DNA from: Sphingomonas sp.
Lineage (GTDB): Bacteria; Pseudomonadota; Alphaproteobacteria; Sphingomonadales; Sphingomonadaceae
Assembly (NCBI GenBank): GCA_021732445.1
Contig: JAKFUZ010000002.1
Span: 1 to 64,000, forward strand
Direction: 5' to 3'
DNA: 64,000 nt
This document shows positions 33,769 through 43,073 of the stretch, in pieces. The position numbers and the translations under genes are program-made. The notes under the pieces are model-generated. The model ran no database searches and had not been told where the DNA came from. It worked only from the letters and a program-made list of their open reading frames with translations. How positions within the stretch are numbered: position 1 is the first letter of the stretch; every line of letters begins with the position of its first letter.

Positions 33769-34692
33769 TCAGACTGGGCCAGGCGCCTGGCCCGTGCGGC
33801 GGTCGATGCACCACACGACAAGCGCTGCCGAGCCGATCACCAGCGCGCCGCCGCCGACCTGCACCATCGTCAATCGTTCGCCGAGCAGCAGCACGCCGCC
33901 CAGTGCCGTTAGCAGCGAGATCAGCGGGAAAAGCGCCGCCGCAATCGCGGCCGGCAGATGGTGCAGCGCGCTGTTGAACAAAAACAGCGCAGCGCCGTGC
34001 ACCACGATTCCCGCCACAGCGATGGCAGCAAGCGTGGCGGGGGCGAGCAGGGGCGCCCAGTCATAAGGGCCGGTGGCGGCGGTCGATGTCGCAACGAGCA
34101 CCAGCCCAAACCAATGCGCCGCAACCGTCATCGTCAACGGGTCGGCCGATGTCATCAAATAGCGCGACCCGATCGTATCGAGCGCGGCAAAAACAACGCC
34201 GGCGACGATCAGCGCAACGCCAAGCGGCGAGACCGAGGCAACCGGCGACAAGGCCCCGCCCAGCAGCGCCACACCAGCCATGCCCATGAAGGCCGCGACG
34301 ATGACGCGCCAGGTCGGTCGTTCGCCGAGCAACGGCCAGGCGAGGAGCGCGACGATGCCCGATTCGAGCGCGACCAGCAGCCCTTCGACGCTTGCCGGCA
34401 CGAGTTTCAGCCCCAGGTAGAAGAGCAGATAGGACAGCCCCGGTTGCGCCAGGCCGGGCAGGCCGAGCCGCCAGTCACCAGGCTTTGGCAGCCGGCCACT
34501 TTGCATCGCGATGAGCGTCATCGCCACGGTGCTCGCGACAATCTGAATCAACAGCACCGGAAGGGCGGGCGCCGAATCGAGCATTGCCTTGGTCGCGACG
34601 ACGGGCCCGGCAACGCACGCGCACGCTGTGACAAGCTGCGCAAGACCGGTCAGGTCGGTACGCGCCGGCGCCTGTTGTTCGGTTATACCCAT
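33769..34692 (-). CDS. DMT-superfamily (EamA) transporter
   Basis: A membrane protein of 307 residues with about ten hydrophobic segments in two EamA repeats; the second repeat contains LNPL-like ALFPLISLLTALGGVLLLGERLT. It probably exports a small metabolite. The start overlaps the 3' end of the 2-hydroxyacid dehydrogenase gene by 10 nt, so the two genes form a pair. Confidence 0.85.
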   Translation of the reverse strand: MGITEQQAPARTDLTGLAQLVTACACVAGPVVATKAMLDSAPALPVLLIQIVASTVAMTLIAMQSGRLPKPGDWRLGLPGLAQPGLSYLLFYLGLKLVPASVEGLLVALESGIVALLAWPLLGERPTWRVIVAAFMGMAGVALLGGALSPVASVSPLGVALIVAGVVFAALDTIGSRYLMTSADPLTMTVAAHWFGLVLVATSTAATGPYDWAPLLAPATLAAIAVAGIVVHGAALFLFNSALHHLPAAIAAALFPLISLLTALGGVLLLGERLTMVQVGGGALVIGSAALVVWCIDRRTGQAPGPV

Positions 34693-35672
34693 CCTTCGAG
34701 CACCTGGTCGGGCGGGCGATGGCCATCGGCCCAGATGCGGATATTGGCGATGACCTTGTCGCCCGCGGCCATCCGCCCTTCAAAGGTGGCTGACCCCATA
34801 TGCGGGGTCATCACGACATTGGGCAGTGCCAGCAGGCGCGGGTCGATTTCCGGCTCATGGCGCCACACGTCCAGCCCGGCACCCGCCAGCCGGCCCGCTT
34901 CCAGGGCGTCGATGAGCGCCTCTTCATCGACAATGCCGCCGCGCGAGGTGTTGATGAGGTAAACATGCGGCCGCAGCAGCGCAATCCGTGCCTTGTCGAT
35001 CAGGTTCTCGCTGTCGGCATTGCGCGGCGTGTGGATGGTGAGGATGTCGATATGGCCAAGCATCGCATCGAGATTAGGGTGCCACTCGGCACTGAATTCA
35101 GCCTCTACCACCTTGGGCAGGCGGTGCCGGTTGTGGTAATGCACCGACAGGCCAAAGGCGCGCGCGCGCCGCGCGACCGCTTGCCCTATGCGCCCCATGC
35201 CAATGATGCCAAGCGCCTTGCCGCCAATGCGGTGGCCGAGCATCCCGCCGGGGCTCCACCCTTTCCATTGCCCTGCGCGCACCAGTTTTTCGCCTTCGGC
35301 CAGCCGGCGGGGCACCGAAATGATGAGCGCCATCGCCATGTCGGCGGTATCTTCGGTGAGCACCCCGGGCGTGTTCGTGACGATGATGCCGCGCTTGCGT
35401 GCGGCTTTCAGATCGATATGGTTCACACCTGCGCCAAAATTCGCGATGAGCCTCAGCCGGTCGCCCGCACCCTCGATCAGCCCGGCGTCGATGTCATCGG
35501 TGACGGTTGGCACCAGCACGTCGCAGCGCGCCATCGCGGTGGCAAGGTCGGCGCGGGTCATCGGCACGTCGGCGCGGTTGAGCGTGGTATCGAACAACTC
35601 CTCCATCCGGCCCATCACCGCGTCGGAAAGTTCGCGCGTTACGATGACTTTGGGCGTGGCGACCTTGGGCAT
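34683..35672 (-). CDS. D-isomer-specific 2-hydroxyacid dehydrogenase
   Basis: A dehydrogenase of 329 residues of the glyoxylate/hydroxypyruvate reductase type. It has the NAD-binding loop GKALGIIGMGRIGQAVARRA, substrate-binding NFGAGVNHID, catalytic Arg in INTSRGGIVDEEAL, Glu in DVWRHEPEIDPRL and His in VVMTPHMGSATFEGR. ATG 35672 gives the family start. The reaction is probably reduction of glyoxylate or hydroxypyruvate. It is coupled to a DMT transporter gene. Confidence 0.9.
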   Translation of the reverse strand: MPKVATPKVIVTRELSDAVMGRMEELFDTTLNRADVPMTRADLATAMARCDVLVPTVTDDIDAGLIEGAGDRLRLIANFGAGVNHIDLKAARKRGIIVTNTPGVLTEDTADMAMALIISVPRRLAEGEKLVRAGQWKGWSPGGMLGHRIGGKALGIIGMGRIGQAVARRARAFGLSVHYHNRHRLPKVVEAEFSAEWHPNLDAMLGHIDILTIHTPRNADSENLIDKARIALLRPHVYLINTSRGGIVDEEALIDALEAGRLAGAGLDVWRHEPEIDPRLLALPNVVMTPHMGSATFEGRMAAGDKVIANIRIWADGHRPPDQVLEGWV

Positions 35673-35810
35673 GGGGTGTCTCACTTGGCAAAACCGTCTC
35701 ATTTCGGGCGACCTGCACGCTTGGCGAGTGATGCAGGCGGCGTCAACGGTGGTTGAAGCACAACCGCGCTTGGCGGTATAGCCGTTGGCGTTGGCGTTCA
35801 GGAGAGTGCG

Positions 35811-36299
35811 ATGCAGACGGCGCGTGTAGCGGGTATGGCAGTTATGGGCGCCTTGTTGCTGCTGGCCAGCGAAGGCGCGGGCGCGCAAAAAGCCCAGATA
35901 CCGAGATTTGCCTCAATAGCGGCGTCGGAGGCGATGATGCGGACCGGGCCGGGGCGCAATTTTCCGGCGAAATGGCGCTATCGCCGCGCCGATTTACCCG
36001 TGAAGATCGTCGAATCGCACAAGGACTGGCGCAAGGTCGAAGATCCGCAGGGCGAGCAGGGCTGGATGCTTGGCAATCTGCTGAGCGATACGCGCACCGC
36101 CATCGTCACAGGCACCGTTGCTGAAATGCTCGCCGCCCCGCGTTTTGGCACCAAGGTCGTGTGGCGGGCAGCACCCGGTGTTGTTGGCCGCATCAGCAAA
36201 TGCGCCCGCGGATGGTGCCTGTTCGATGTGCGGGGCCGCGCAGGCTATGTCGAGGCGAACCGGCTTTGGGGCGCCGATGTGGACGGGCAGCCCGGCTGA
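35811..36299 (+). CDS. Secreted SH3-like domain protein
   Basis: A protein of 162 residues with a signal peptide (GALLLLASEGAGAQ) and two bacterial SH3-like repeats: MMRTGPGRNFPAKWRYRRADLPVKI..DWRKVEDPQGEQGWML, and a second ending RGWCLFDVRGRAGYVEANRLWG. Such domains bind peptidoglycan or mediate envelope interactions; this type (DUF1058-like) is common in alphaproteobacteria. It is divergent from the 2-hydroxyacid dehydrogenase gene. Confidence 0.88.
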   Translation: MQTARVAGMAVMGALLLLASEGAGAQKAQIPRFASIAASEAMMRTGPGRNFPAKWRYRRADLPVKIVESHKDWRKVEDPQGEQGWMLGNLLSDTRTAIVTGTVAEMLAAPRFGTKVVWRAAPGVVGRISKCARGWCLFDVRGRAGYVEANRLWGADVDGQPG

Positions 36300-36499
36300 G
36301 CGCGCGCCAGTAAGTGGCTGCCAGCGGCGCTGGCGACCCGGCAAGGCTGCTGTGCGTGCCGCGAAATTTGGCGCTCGCCGCCATATCGCGCAGCAGCCGA
36401 TCATTTTCGTGCCTGGCAGCGACTGGCGCCCTTGCCCCTGTCAAATCATCGTCCTAGAAGCGCGGCAAGCCTGCCTCTTTCGCAACTGCGAGAACTTTC
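36300..36499 (+). promoter_or_regulatory. Upstream region of the nuo operon
   Basis: A 200-bp gap before nuoA with no gene. A weak promoter match is TTGCCC, 17 bp, TAGAAG (within 36433-36461). No hairpin terminator for the SH3 gene is evident. Assignment is by position more than by motif. Confidence 0.25.
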
Positions 36500-36874
36500 T
36501 TGGTCGATCTTTCGCAATATCTGCCGATACTGCTTTTCCTTGGCGTTGCGCTTGCGCTGTCGAGCGCGTTTGTGTTCTTGCCGATTGGCGTTTCGCGGGT
36601 GACCGGCGCGCACAAGCCAACCCCTGAAAAGCTCGCTGAATATGAATGCGGCTTTCCCGCTTTTGAGGATTCGCGCAGCCAGTTTGACGTGCGCTTCTAC
36701 CTCGTTGCCATCCTGTTCATCATTTTCGACCTTGAGGCCGCGTTCATCTACCCTTGGGCCGTTTCGGTGTTTCACCTGGGCTGGACAGCGTGGTTTGCGA
36801 TGATGATCTTCATTGGCGAACTGGCGCTTGGCCTTGCCTATGCCTGGAAGAAGGGAGCGCTCGATTGGGAGTAG
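36500..36874 (+). CDS. nuoA: NADH-quinone oxidoreductase subunit A
   Basis: A complex I membrane subunit of 124 residues with three helices. It contains the characteristic [39 protein letters not shown]. The start is TTG at 36500, with no better in-frame ATG or GTG nearby. It overlaps nuoB by 10 nt. It is the first gene of a complete nuoA-N operon. Confidence 0.96.
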   Translation: MVDLSQYLPILLFLGVALALSSAFVFLPIGVSRVTGAHKPTPEKLAEYECGFPAFEDSRSQFDVRFYLVAILFIIFDLEAAFIYPWAVSVFHLGWTAWFAMMIFIGELALGLAYAWKKGALDWE

Positions 36875-37401
36875 AAGTTTCCGCGCCGCCGCCGGCTGCG
36901 CTTCCTGACGCCGGCCTGCTTGCCGGCATAAATGGCGAACTGGACGACAAGGGCTATCTCGTCACGTCCGTGGAGTCCTTGTTCCACTGGGCGCGCACTG
37001 GCTCGCTTTGGCCGATGACCTTTGGCCTGGCATGTTGCGGCGTGGAGATGATCCATGGCTATATGGCGCGTTATGACTTTGAGCGGTTTGGCATCGCGCC
37101 GCGTGCCTCGCCACGACAAGCCGATGTCATGATCGTGGCGGGCACGTTGTGCAACAAGATGGCGCCTGCACTACGCCGCTTGTACGACCAGATGTCGGAA
37201 CCGAAATACGTCATTTCGATGGGAAGCTGCGCGAATGGCGGCGGCTATTATCATTACAGCTATTCGGTGGTGCGCGGGTGCGACCGGATTGTGCCGGTTG
37301 ATATTTACGTGCCCGGCTGCCCGCCAACGGCCGAGGCGCTGCTTTATGGCATCATGCAGTTGCAGCGCAAAATCCGCCGCGTGGGCACGGTGGAGCGGTG
37401 A
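36865..37401 (+). CDS. nuoB: NADH-quinone oxidoreductase subunit B
   Basis: A protein of 178 residues that carries cluster N2: cysteines in [15 protein letters not shown] and VPGCPPT, with further Cys in GTLCNKM. It sits at the quinone site with NuoD. TTG 36865 is chosen as start because AAGGGAG lies 7 nt upstream; the track start at 36754 is within nuoA. The stop overlaps nuoC by 4 nt. Confidence 0.96.
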   Translation: MGVEVSAPPPAALPDAGLLAGINGELDDKGYLVTSVESLFHWARTGSLWPMTFGLACCGVEMIHGYMARYDFERFGIAPRASPRQADVMIVAGTLCNKMAPALRRLYDQMSEPKYVISMGSCANGGGYYHYSYSVVRGCDRIVPVDIYVPGCPPTAEALLYGIMQLQRKIRRVGTVER

Positions 37402-38249
37402 GGTCTTCGGCGCCCCGTTATGCCGCCGGCGACGGAGTGATTGACGCAGCAACGGCAGCACTTGGCGACCGGCTGCTCGGCACACTCGATGCGATGGGCG
37501 AAATCACGCTGGTGCTGGCGCGTGACCATCTGGCTTCCGCGATGCTGCTGCTGCGCGACACGCCGGGGCTGGAGTATCAGCAGCTCGTGGAGATTGCCGG
37601 CGTCGATTATCCCGAACGCGCCGAGCGCTTCGATATCTGCTATCATCTGCTCAGCCTGACCCGCAACCACCGCATCCGCGTGCGGGTAATGACCGATGAA
37701 GACCAGCCGGTGCCCTCGCTTACCGGCATCTGGCCGGTTGCCGGCTGGCTCGAGCGCGAGGTGTACGACCTGTACGGCGTGCTGTTTTCCGGCAATGCCG
37801 ACCTTCGCCGCATTTTGACCGATTATGGCTTTCGCGGCCACCCGCAGCGCAAGGATTTTCCGCTGTCGGGCTATGTCGAGCTGCGCTATTCCGAAGAAGC
37901 CAAGCGCGTGGTTTATGAGCCGGTACAGCTCGCGCAGGATTTTCGCACCTTCGATTTCATGAGCCCTTGGGAGGGCGCAGAATATATTCTGCCCGGCGAC
38001 GAAAAGGCGCCGGTGCCCCCACCATCGGCGCCCCCGCCATCATCATCGGCGCCACCTGCGCCCCCGGCGGTGCCGAGCCCGCCGCCGCCCGCAGCGCAGG
38101 TCGCGGAAAAAGCCCCGGAACCGGCCGTCATAAAGGCACCGCGCAAAGCCCGTGCCGCGCCCGCCAATTTCGCGGCCGACGCCGCCTCGCCCACGCCCAA
38201 GCCCGCGCGCACGACGCGCGTCAAAAAGATGAGCCCGGACAATGGCTGA
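37398..38249 (+). CDS. nuoC: NADH-quinone oxidoreductase subunit C with Pro/Ala-rich tail
   Basis: A protein of 283 residues. The NuoC domain occupies about residues 1-195, with [22 protein letters not shown] and the signature [22 protein letters not shown]. It is followed by about 85 residues of low complexity rich in Pro, Ala and Ser that turn basic at the end. The usual NuoC ends near residue 200-220, so the tail is an extension. The GTG start overlaps the nuoB stop (GTGA). The stop overlaps nuoD by 8 nt. Confidence 0.93.
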   Translation: MRSSAPRYAAGDGVIDAATAALGDRLLGTLDAMGEITLVLARDHLASAMLLLRDTPGLEYQQLVEIAGVDYPERAERFDICYHLLSLTRNHRIRVRVMTDEDQPVPSLTGIWPVAGWLEREVYDLYGVLFSGNADLRRILTDYGFRGHPQRKDFPLSGYVELRYSEEAKRVVYEPVQLAQDFRTFDFMSPWEGAEYILPGDEKAPVPPPSAPPPSSSAPPAPPAVPSPPPPAAQVAEKAPEPAVIKAPRKARAAPANFAADAASPTPKPARTTRVKKMSPDNG

Positions 38250-39477
38250 GCATATCGACAAATTTGGCGGGCCAGCGGACCTTGCCGTTCCGGAAGCCGG
38301 CGATGTCGCCATTCAGAACTATACGATCAATTTCGGGCCGCAGCACCCCTCGGCGCATGGCGTGCTGCGGCTGGTGATGGAACTGGACGGCGAAATCGTC
38401 GAGCGGCTGGACCCGCATATCGGCCTGCTCCACCGGGGCACTGAAAAGCTTATCGAGCATAAGACCTATCTGCAGGCGCTGCCCTATTTCGACAGGCTCG
38501 ACTATGCGTCGCCGCTGGCGATGGAATATAGCTATGTGCTGGCCGTAGAAAAGCTGCTTGATCTGGAAGTGCCGCTTCGTGCGCAATATTTGCGGGTGTT
38601 CTTTGCAGAGCTTACCCGCATTTCCAACCACATCCTCAACATCGCGCATCATATTCTTGACGTTGGCGGTATGACGGCGCCCCTGTGGCTGTATGAGGCG
38701 CGCGAGGATTGCTACGGCTTTTTCGAGCGCGCGTCGGGCGCGCGGATGCACTGTGCGCTGTTTCGGCCCGGCGGGCTGCATCAGGACATGCCGCTCAAGC
38801 TGCTGACCGATATTGGTGACTGGCTTGACGACCGGCTGCCGCGCCTGTTCGAGCAGGGGCTGTCGCTCGTCACCGACAATCGCATCTTTAAACAGCGCAA
38901 TGTCGATATCGCGATCGTCAGTCGGGAAGATGCCGTGAAATGGGGTTTTTCGGGGCCAATGATCCGTGCCGCCGGCATCCCATGGGATTTGCGCAAGGCG
39001 CAGCCCTATGACGTTTATGACCGGATGACGTTTGACGTGCCCGTCGGCACGCGCGGCGATTGTTATGACCGGTTCATGGTGCGTGCAGAGGAAGTGCGCC
39101 AGTCAATCCGCATCATGAAGCAATGCCTGGCCGAAATGCCGGAGGGGCCGATTGCGAGCGATGACCGCAAGGTCGTGCCGCCCAAGCGTGGCGAGATGAA
39201 GCGCTCGATGGAAGCGCTCATCCACCATTTCAAGCTCTATACCGAAGGGTTTCACGTGCCGGCTGGTGAAGTCTATGTCGCGACCGAAAGCCCCAAGGGC
39301 GAATTCGGCGTGTATCTGGTGAGTGACGGCAGCAACAAGCCCTATCGCTGCAAAATCCGCCCGACCGCGTTTTCGCATTTGCAGGCAATGGATTTCATGA
39401 GCCGGGGCCACATGCTGGCCGATACGACGGCGATTTTGGGGGCGCTCGACATTGTGTTCGGGGAGTGTGACCGGTGA
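38242..39477 (+). CDS. nuoD: NADH-quinone oxidoreductase subunit D
   Basis: A complex I quinone-site subunit of 411 residues, homologous to the hydrogenase large subunit. It shows [45 protein letters not shown], and the conserved C-terminal region [14 protein letters not shown]. NuoC and NuoD are separate proteins here. It ends by overlapping the start of a small membrane-protein ORF. Confidence 0.97.
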   Translation: MAEHIDKFGGPADLAVPEAGDVAIQNYTINFGPQHPSAHGVLRLVMELDGEIVERLDPHIGLLHRGTEKLIEHKTYLQALPYFDRLDYASPLAMEYSYVLAVEKLLDLEVPLRAQYLRVFFAELTRISNHILNIAHHILDVGGMTAPLWLYEAREDCYGFFERASGARMHCALFRPGGLHQDMPLKLLTDIGDWLDDRLPRLFEQGLSLVTDNRIFKQRNVDIAIVSREDAVKWGFSGPMIRAAGIPWDLRKAQPYDVYDRMTFDVPVGTRGDCYDRFMVRAEEVRQSIRIMKQCLAEMPEGPIASDDRKVVPPKRGEMKRSMEALIHHFKLYTEGFHVPAGEVYVATESPKGEFGVYLVSDGSNKPYRCKIRPTAFSHLQAMDFMSRGHMLADTTAILGALDIVFGECDR

Positions 39478-39647
39478 TTTACTCGATGCGTTTTATGGCG
39501 CTCGTCGCCTTGAGTATTGCAGGCGTTGCATTCGGGATTGGCCAAATCTGGCCCGGCATGGGATTTGTTTTCGCGCTTCCCGCATCGATGCTGTGGACGG
39601 GGTATGTCGTGGATCGGGGTCGCAGGCGGAATTGTGACGATGTCTGA
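39474..39647 (+). CDS. Small membrane protein between nuoD and the cupin gene
   Basis: A 57-codon ORF, below the ORF-track length limit. GTG 39474 overlaps the nuoD stop (GTGA) and the stop at 39645-39647 overlaps the cupin start by 8 nt. The product has two hydrophobic segments ([20 protein letters not shown] and [17 protein letters not shown]) and a basic tail DRGRRRN. The tight overlaps on both sides suggest it is really translated. Function unknown; an accessory of complex I is possible but unproven. Confidence 0.6.
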   Translation: MIYSMRFMALVALSIAGVAFGIGQIWPGMGFVFALPASMLWTGYVVDRGRRRNCDDV

Positions 39648-40011
39648 GATGCCCGCCACGCTCAACCTCACCGACAAGCTCGCGCAGTTTGCCGATCACT
39701 GGAACCCGCGCATCATCGGCCATTACAACGGCAATGAAATTCGCGTGGCCAAGCTTCACGGGGATTTCACCTGGCACGCGCATGCCGACACCGACGAGCT
39801 GTTCTTCGTCGTGGCCGGCGAGCTCGGCATCGAATTTCGGGATGGCACAAAACGGTTGAGGGCGGGCGAGCTGCTCGTCGTGCCCAAGGGCACCGAACAC
39901 CGGCCCTTTGCCGAACGGGAATGTCACATCATGCTGCTTGACCGCGACGGCGAACCGAATACCGGCATCAACCCGTCCGATCGGACGCGCGCTGTGCTGG
40001 AGGCTATCTGA
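39640..40011 (+). CDS. Cupin-domain protein
   Basis: A protein of 123 residues. A single beta-barrel cupin with metal-ligand motif WHAHADTDELFFVVAGELG and second motif LVVPKGTEHRPFA. The substrate is unknown; similar small cupins occur as sugar isomerases and mannose-6-phosphate isomerase-like proteins. ATG 39640 is chosen over the track start at 39517, which runs through the preceding small ORF. It is embedded in the nuo operon. Confidence 0.85.
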   Translation: MSEMPATLNLTDKLAQFADHWNPRIIGHYNGNEIRVAKLHGDFTWHAHADTDELFFVVAGELGIEFRDGTKRLRAGELLVVPKGTEHRPFAERECHIMLLDRDGEPNTGINPSDRTRAVLEAI

Positions 40012-40088
40012 TGGCTGAAACGCCGCACATCGCCCCCGAGGCGGAAACCCGCGCGCGCCATGTCGTGCCAGCGGAGGCCGCGGAATGA
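40011..40088 (+). pseudogene. Duplicated 5' end of nuoE forming a 25-codon ORF
   Basis: ATG 40011 shares its A with the cupin stop (TGATG). The first 16 codons (MAETPHIAPEAETRAR) repeat the start of nuoE (MAETPHIPPEAETRAR) with 2 mismatches in 48 bp. After that the sequence diverges to HVVPAEAAE and stops, overlapping the next ORF by 4 nt. It is best read as a remnant left when extra DNA was placed between the nuoE start and its upstream neighbour. It may still act as a leader that couples translation. Confidence 0.65.
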
Positions 40089-40312
40089 CACAATCCGAAT
40101 CAAGCATGATGCTTGAAATTCTCAAGCGCCTTCAGGCAGACATGGCCGATCTGAAGGCGGACATGGGTGATATTCGGCTGAGGATGACCGCCAATGAAGA
40201 GCATCTCTCAACCTTGGTCATGTCGGTTGCTGGTATCAATCACCGGCTTGACAGGGTGTCCGACCGGGTTGAGCGGATTGAGCAGCGGCTTGACTTACTG
40301 GATCACGCATAA
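40085..40312 (+). CDS. Small coiled-coil protein inserted before nuoE
   Basis: A protein of 75 residues that is almost entirely predicted coiled coil with heptad-like spacing: MLEILKRLQADMADLKADMG at the start, HRLDRVSDRVERIEQRLDLL at the end. There is no signal peptide or membrane segment. The start overlaps the 25-codon ORF (ATGA) and the stop overlaps nuoE (TAATG). From memory, short proteins with an LEILK..QADMADLK start are scattered across alphaproteobacterial genomes in unrelated contexts, which would fit a mobile cassette; function is unknown. Confidence 0.7.
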   Translation: MTQSESSMMLEILKRLQADMADLKADMGDIRLRMTANEEHLSTLVMSVAGINHRLDRVSDRVERIEQRLDLLDHA

Positions 40313-40980
40313 TGGCTGAAACCCCGCACATCCCCCCCGAGGCGGAAACCCGCGCGCGCTGGGGCGATTTCGCGTGGACGCCCGAGAACGCCGCCAAGGC
40401 CGCAGAGATCGTCGGTCGCTATCCACCCGGTCGGCAGCAATCGGCGTCGCTTCCGTTCCTTGATCTGGCGCAGCGTCAGGTGGGGGCGGAAACGCACACG
40501 CAAGGGTGGCTGCCGGTGCCCGTCATTGAATTTGTCGCGCGCGAACTCGGCATGCCGTATATGCGGGTTTACGAAGTGGCGACCTTTTACACGATGTTCA
40601 ATCTGGCGCCTGTTGGCAAATATCATGTGCAGGTCTGCGGCACGACGCCGTGCATGCTCGCTGGGTCCGACGATGTATTTTCGGCGTGCAAGAATGCGGG
40701 GCTGATGAAGGGCAAGACCACGCCTGACGGGCTGTTCACGCTCACCGAAGTGGAGTGTCTGGGCACCTGCGCCAACGCGCCGATGGTGCAGATTAACGAC
40801 GACAATTTCGAAGACCTGGACTATGATCGCACGACCGCGATTTTGCAGGCGCTGGCGCGGGGCGAGGCGCCCAAGACGGGCTCGCAGACCGGCCGGCAGA
40901 CGAGCTGCCCGGCAGGCGGACCGACCTCGCTCACCGCGATGGTGGGGGAAAACCACGATTACCGGGGAGAATGGGCGTGA
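40312..40980 (+). CDS. nuoE: NADH-quinone oxidoreductase subunit E
   Basis: A 24-kDa-type subunit of 222 residues with the [2Fe-2S] cluster N1a ligands in VCGTTPCM and ECLGTCANAP. It works with NuoF and NuoG in the NADH-oxidising arm. The Gln/Thr/Gly-rich tail (SQTGRQTSCPAGGP) resembles other alphaproteobacterial NuoE. The first 48 bp are duplicated upstream. The stop overlaps the next small ORF by 4 nt. Confidence 0.95.
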   Translation: MAETPHIPPEAETRARWGDFAWTPENAAKAAEIVGRYPPGRQQSASLPFLDLAQRQVGAETHTQGWLPVPVIEFVARELGMPYMRVYEVATFYTMFNLAPVGKYHVQVCGTTPCMLAGSDDVFSACKNAGLMKGKTTPDGLFTLTEVECLGTCANAPMVQINDDNFEDLDYDRTTAILQALARGEAPKTGSQTGRQTSCPAGGPTSLTAMVGENHDYRGEWA

Positions 40981-41147
40981 GCAAGAACACCGTTTTCACA
41001 ATTCTTGCGATCATTGGCGGGCTGGTCGTGTTCGGCTGGCTGCTGAAGTTCACATTCGCGCTGCTGGGGCCAATCGCGCTGCTTGGGGTGGGGGCGGTGG
41101 TCTATCTTGCCGTCACCCGGAACAAGCGCCTTGGGGGGCCGAAATAG
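40977..41147 (+). CDS. Small membrane protein between nuoE and nuoF
   Basis: A 56-codon ORF, below the ORF-track limit. GTG 40977 overlaps the nuoE stop (GTGA) and nuoF starts 1 bp after its stop. The product has two hydrophobic stretches ([19 protein letters not shown] and [19 protein letters not shown]) and a basic end [10 protein letters not shown]. Its sequence is unrelated to the small ORF after nuoD beyond size and topology. Function unknown. Confidence 0.6.
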   Translation: MSKNTVFTILAIIGGLVVFGWLLKFTFALLGPIALLGVGAVVYLAVTRNKRLGGPK

Positions 41148-41148
41148 C

Positions 41149-42449
<1,301 letters not shown>

Positions 42450-42453
<4 letters not shown>

Positions 42454-43073
42454 TTATTTTCCAAATAGCGGCAACATTCTCGCTCGCGGCCACGGCCCCG
42501 TTGGCAGAACCACCCGAGCTTATTTCGCGTGTTGATGCGACTCGGCTGATTGCGAGCTGCGTTATCAAGCGTGATCGCCCGCAAGCATTATTGATTGCCG
42601 GCGGCGAACCGTCCGCTCCGGCATTTGAAAAAGCGGCCCGCCGGATTGGACCAGCACTCGCGGGTTGTTTGACGCCGCAAACGCGGTCGTTGACCATCCG
42701 TAACAATGACTTGCGCGGAGTCTTCACCGACATGTTTCTTAAGGAAGCCAACGGCGTGGCGCTTGAACGCGCGCGCACGCTCCCGGCAGTTGCAGCGCAG
42801 CGCATTGTCCCTGGCAAGAGCGAGGCCGCTAGCGATGCCGCGCTGTTTGGCTGTGCCGTTGCTGCAAAGCCGTTGGAGGCAGCGTTGTTGGTGAAGGCGA
42901 CGCCAGCGAGCAATGAGGAAGCGACGGCGTTTCGCGCGTTGGCACCCGCTTTGCAGCAATGTGTGCCGCAAGATGCGGCGATGCATTTGAAGCCGTTTCA
43001 GGTCCGGCTTTTGGTGGCGGCGGCATTATGGGGCAGGCTCGCGACGGCTGCAGGAGCCCGATTGAATGCCTAA
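42450..43073 (+). CDS. Secreted four-cysteine protein of unknown function within the nuo operon
   Basis: A protein of 207 residues. A short hydrophobic N-terminus ([18 protein letters not shown]) looks like a signal peptide. The mature part has four cysteines (ASCVIK, AGCLTP, FGCAVA and QQCVPQ) that could form two disulfides, and no domain I recognise. GTG 42450 overlaps nuoF (GTGA) and the stop overlaps nuoG by 8 nt, so translation is coupled on both sides. A periplasmic protein is unexpected between two cytoplasmic-arm subunits of complex I. Confidence 0.65.

Larger units (their letters stand above)
40011..40359 (+). repeat. Direct repeat of 48 bp flanking the 75-aa ORF
   Basis: Copy 1 is 40011-40058 and copy 2 is 40312-40359, where copy 2 is the genuine nuoE start. 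They differ at two positions (acg/acc and gcc/ccc). The interval between them carries 26 bp of unique sequence and the 75-codon ORF. The arrangement is [48]-X-[48]-nuoE. Confidence 0.85.

Noticed and set aside
37398-39477. A fused nuoCD gene as in E. coli
   Set aside because: nuoC has its own stop at 38247-38249 in a different frame from nuoD; the two overlap by 8 nt.
40011-40088. The 25-codon ORF as an independent functional peptide gene
   Set aside because: Sixteen of its codons simply duplicate the nuoE start; it is better explained as a duplication remnant, perhaps with a coupling role.
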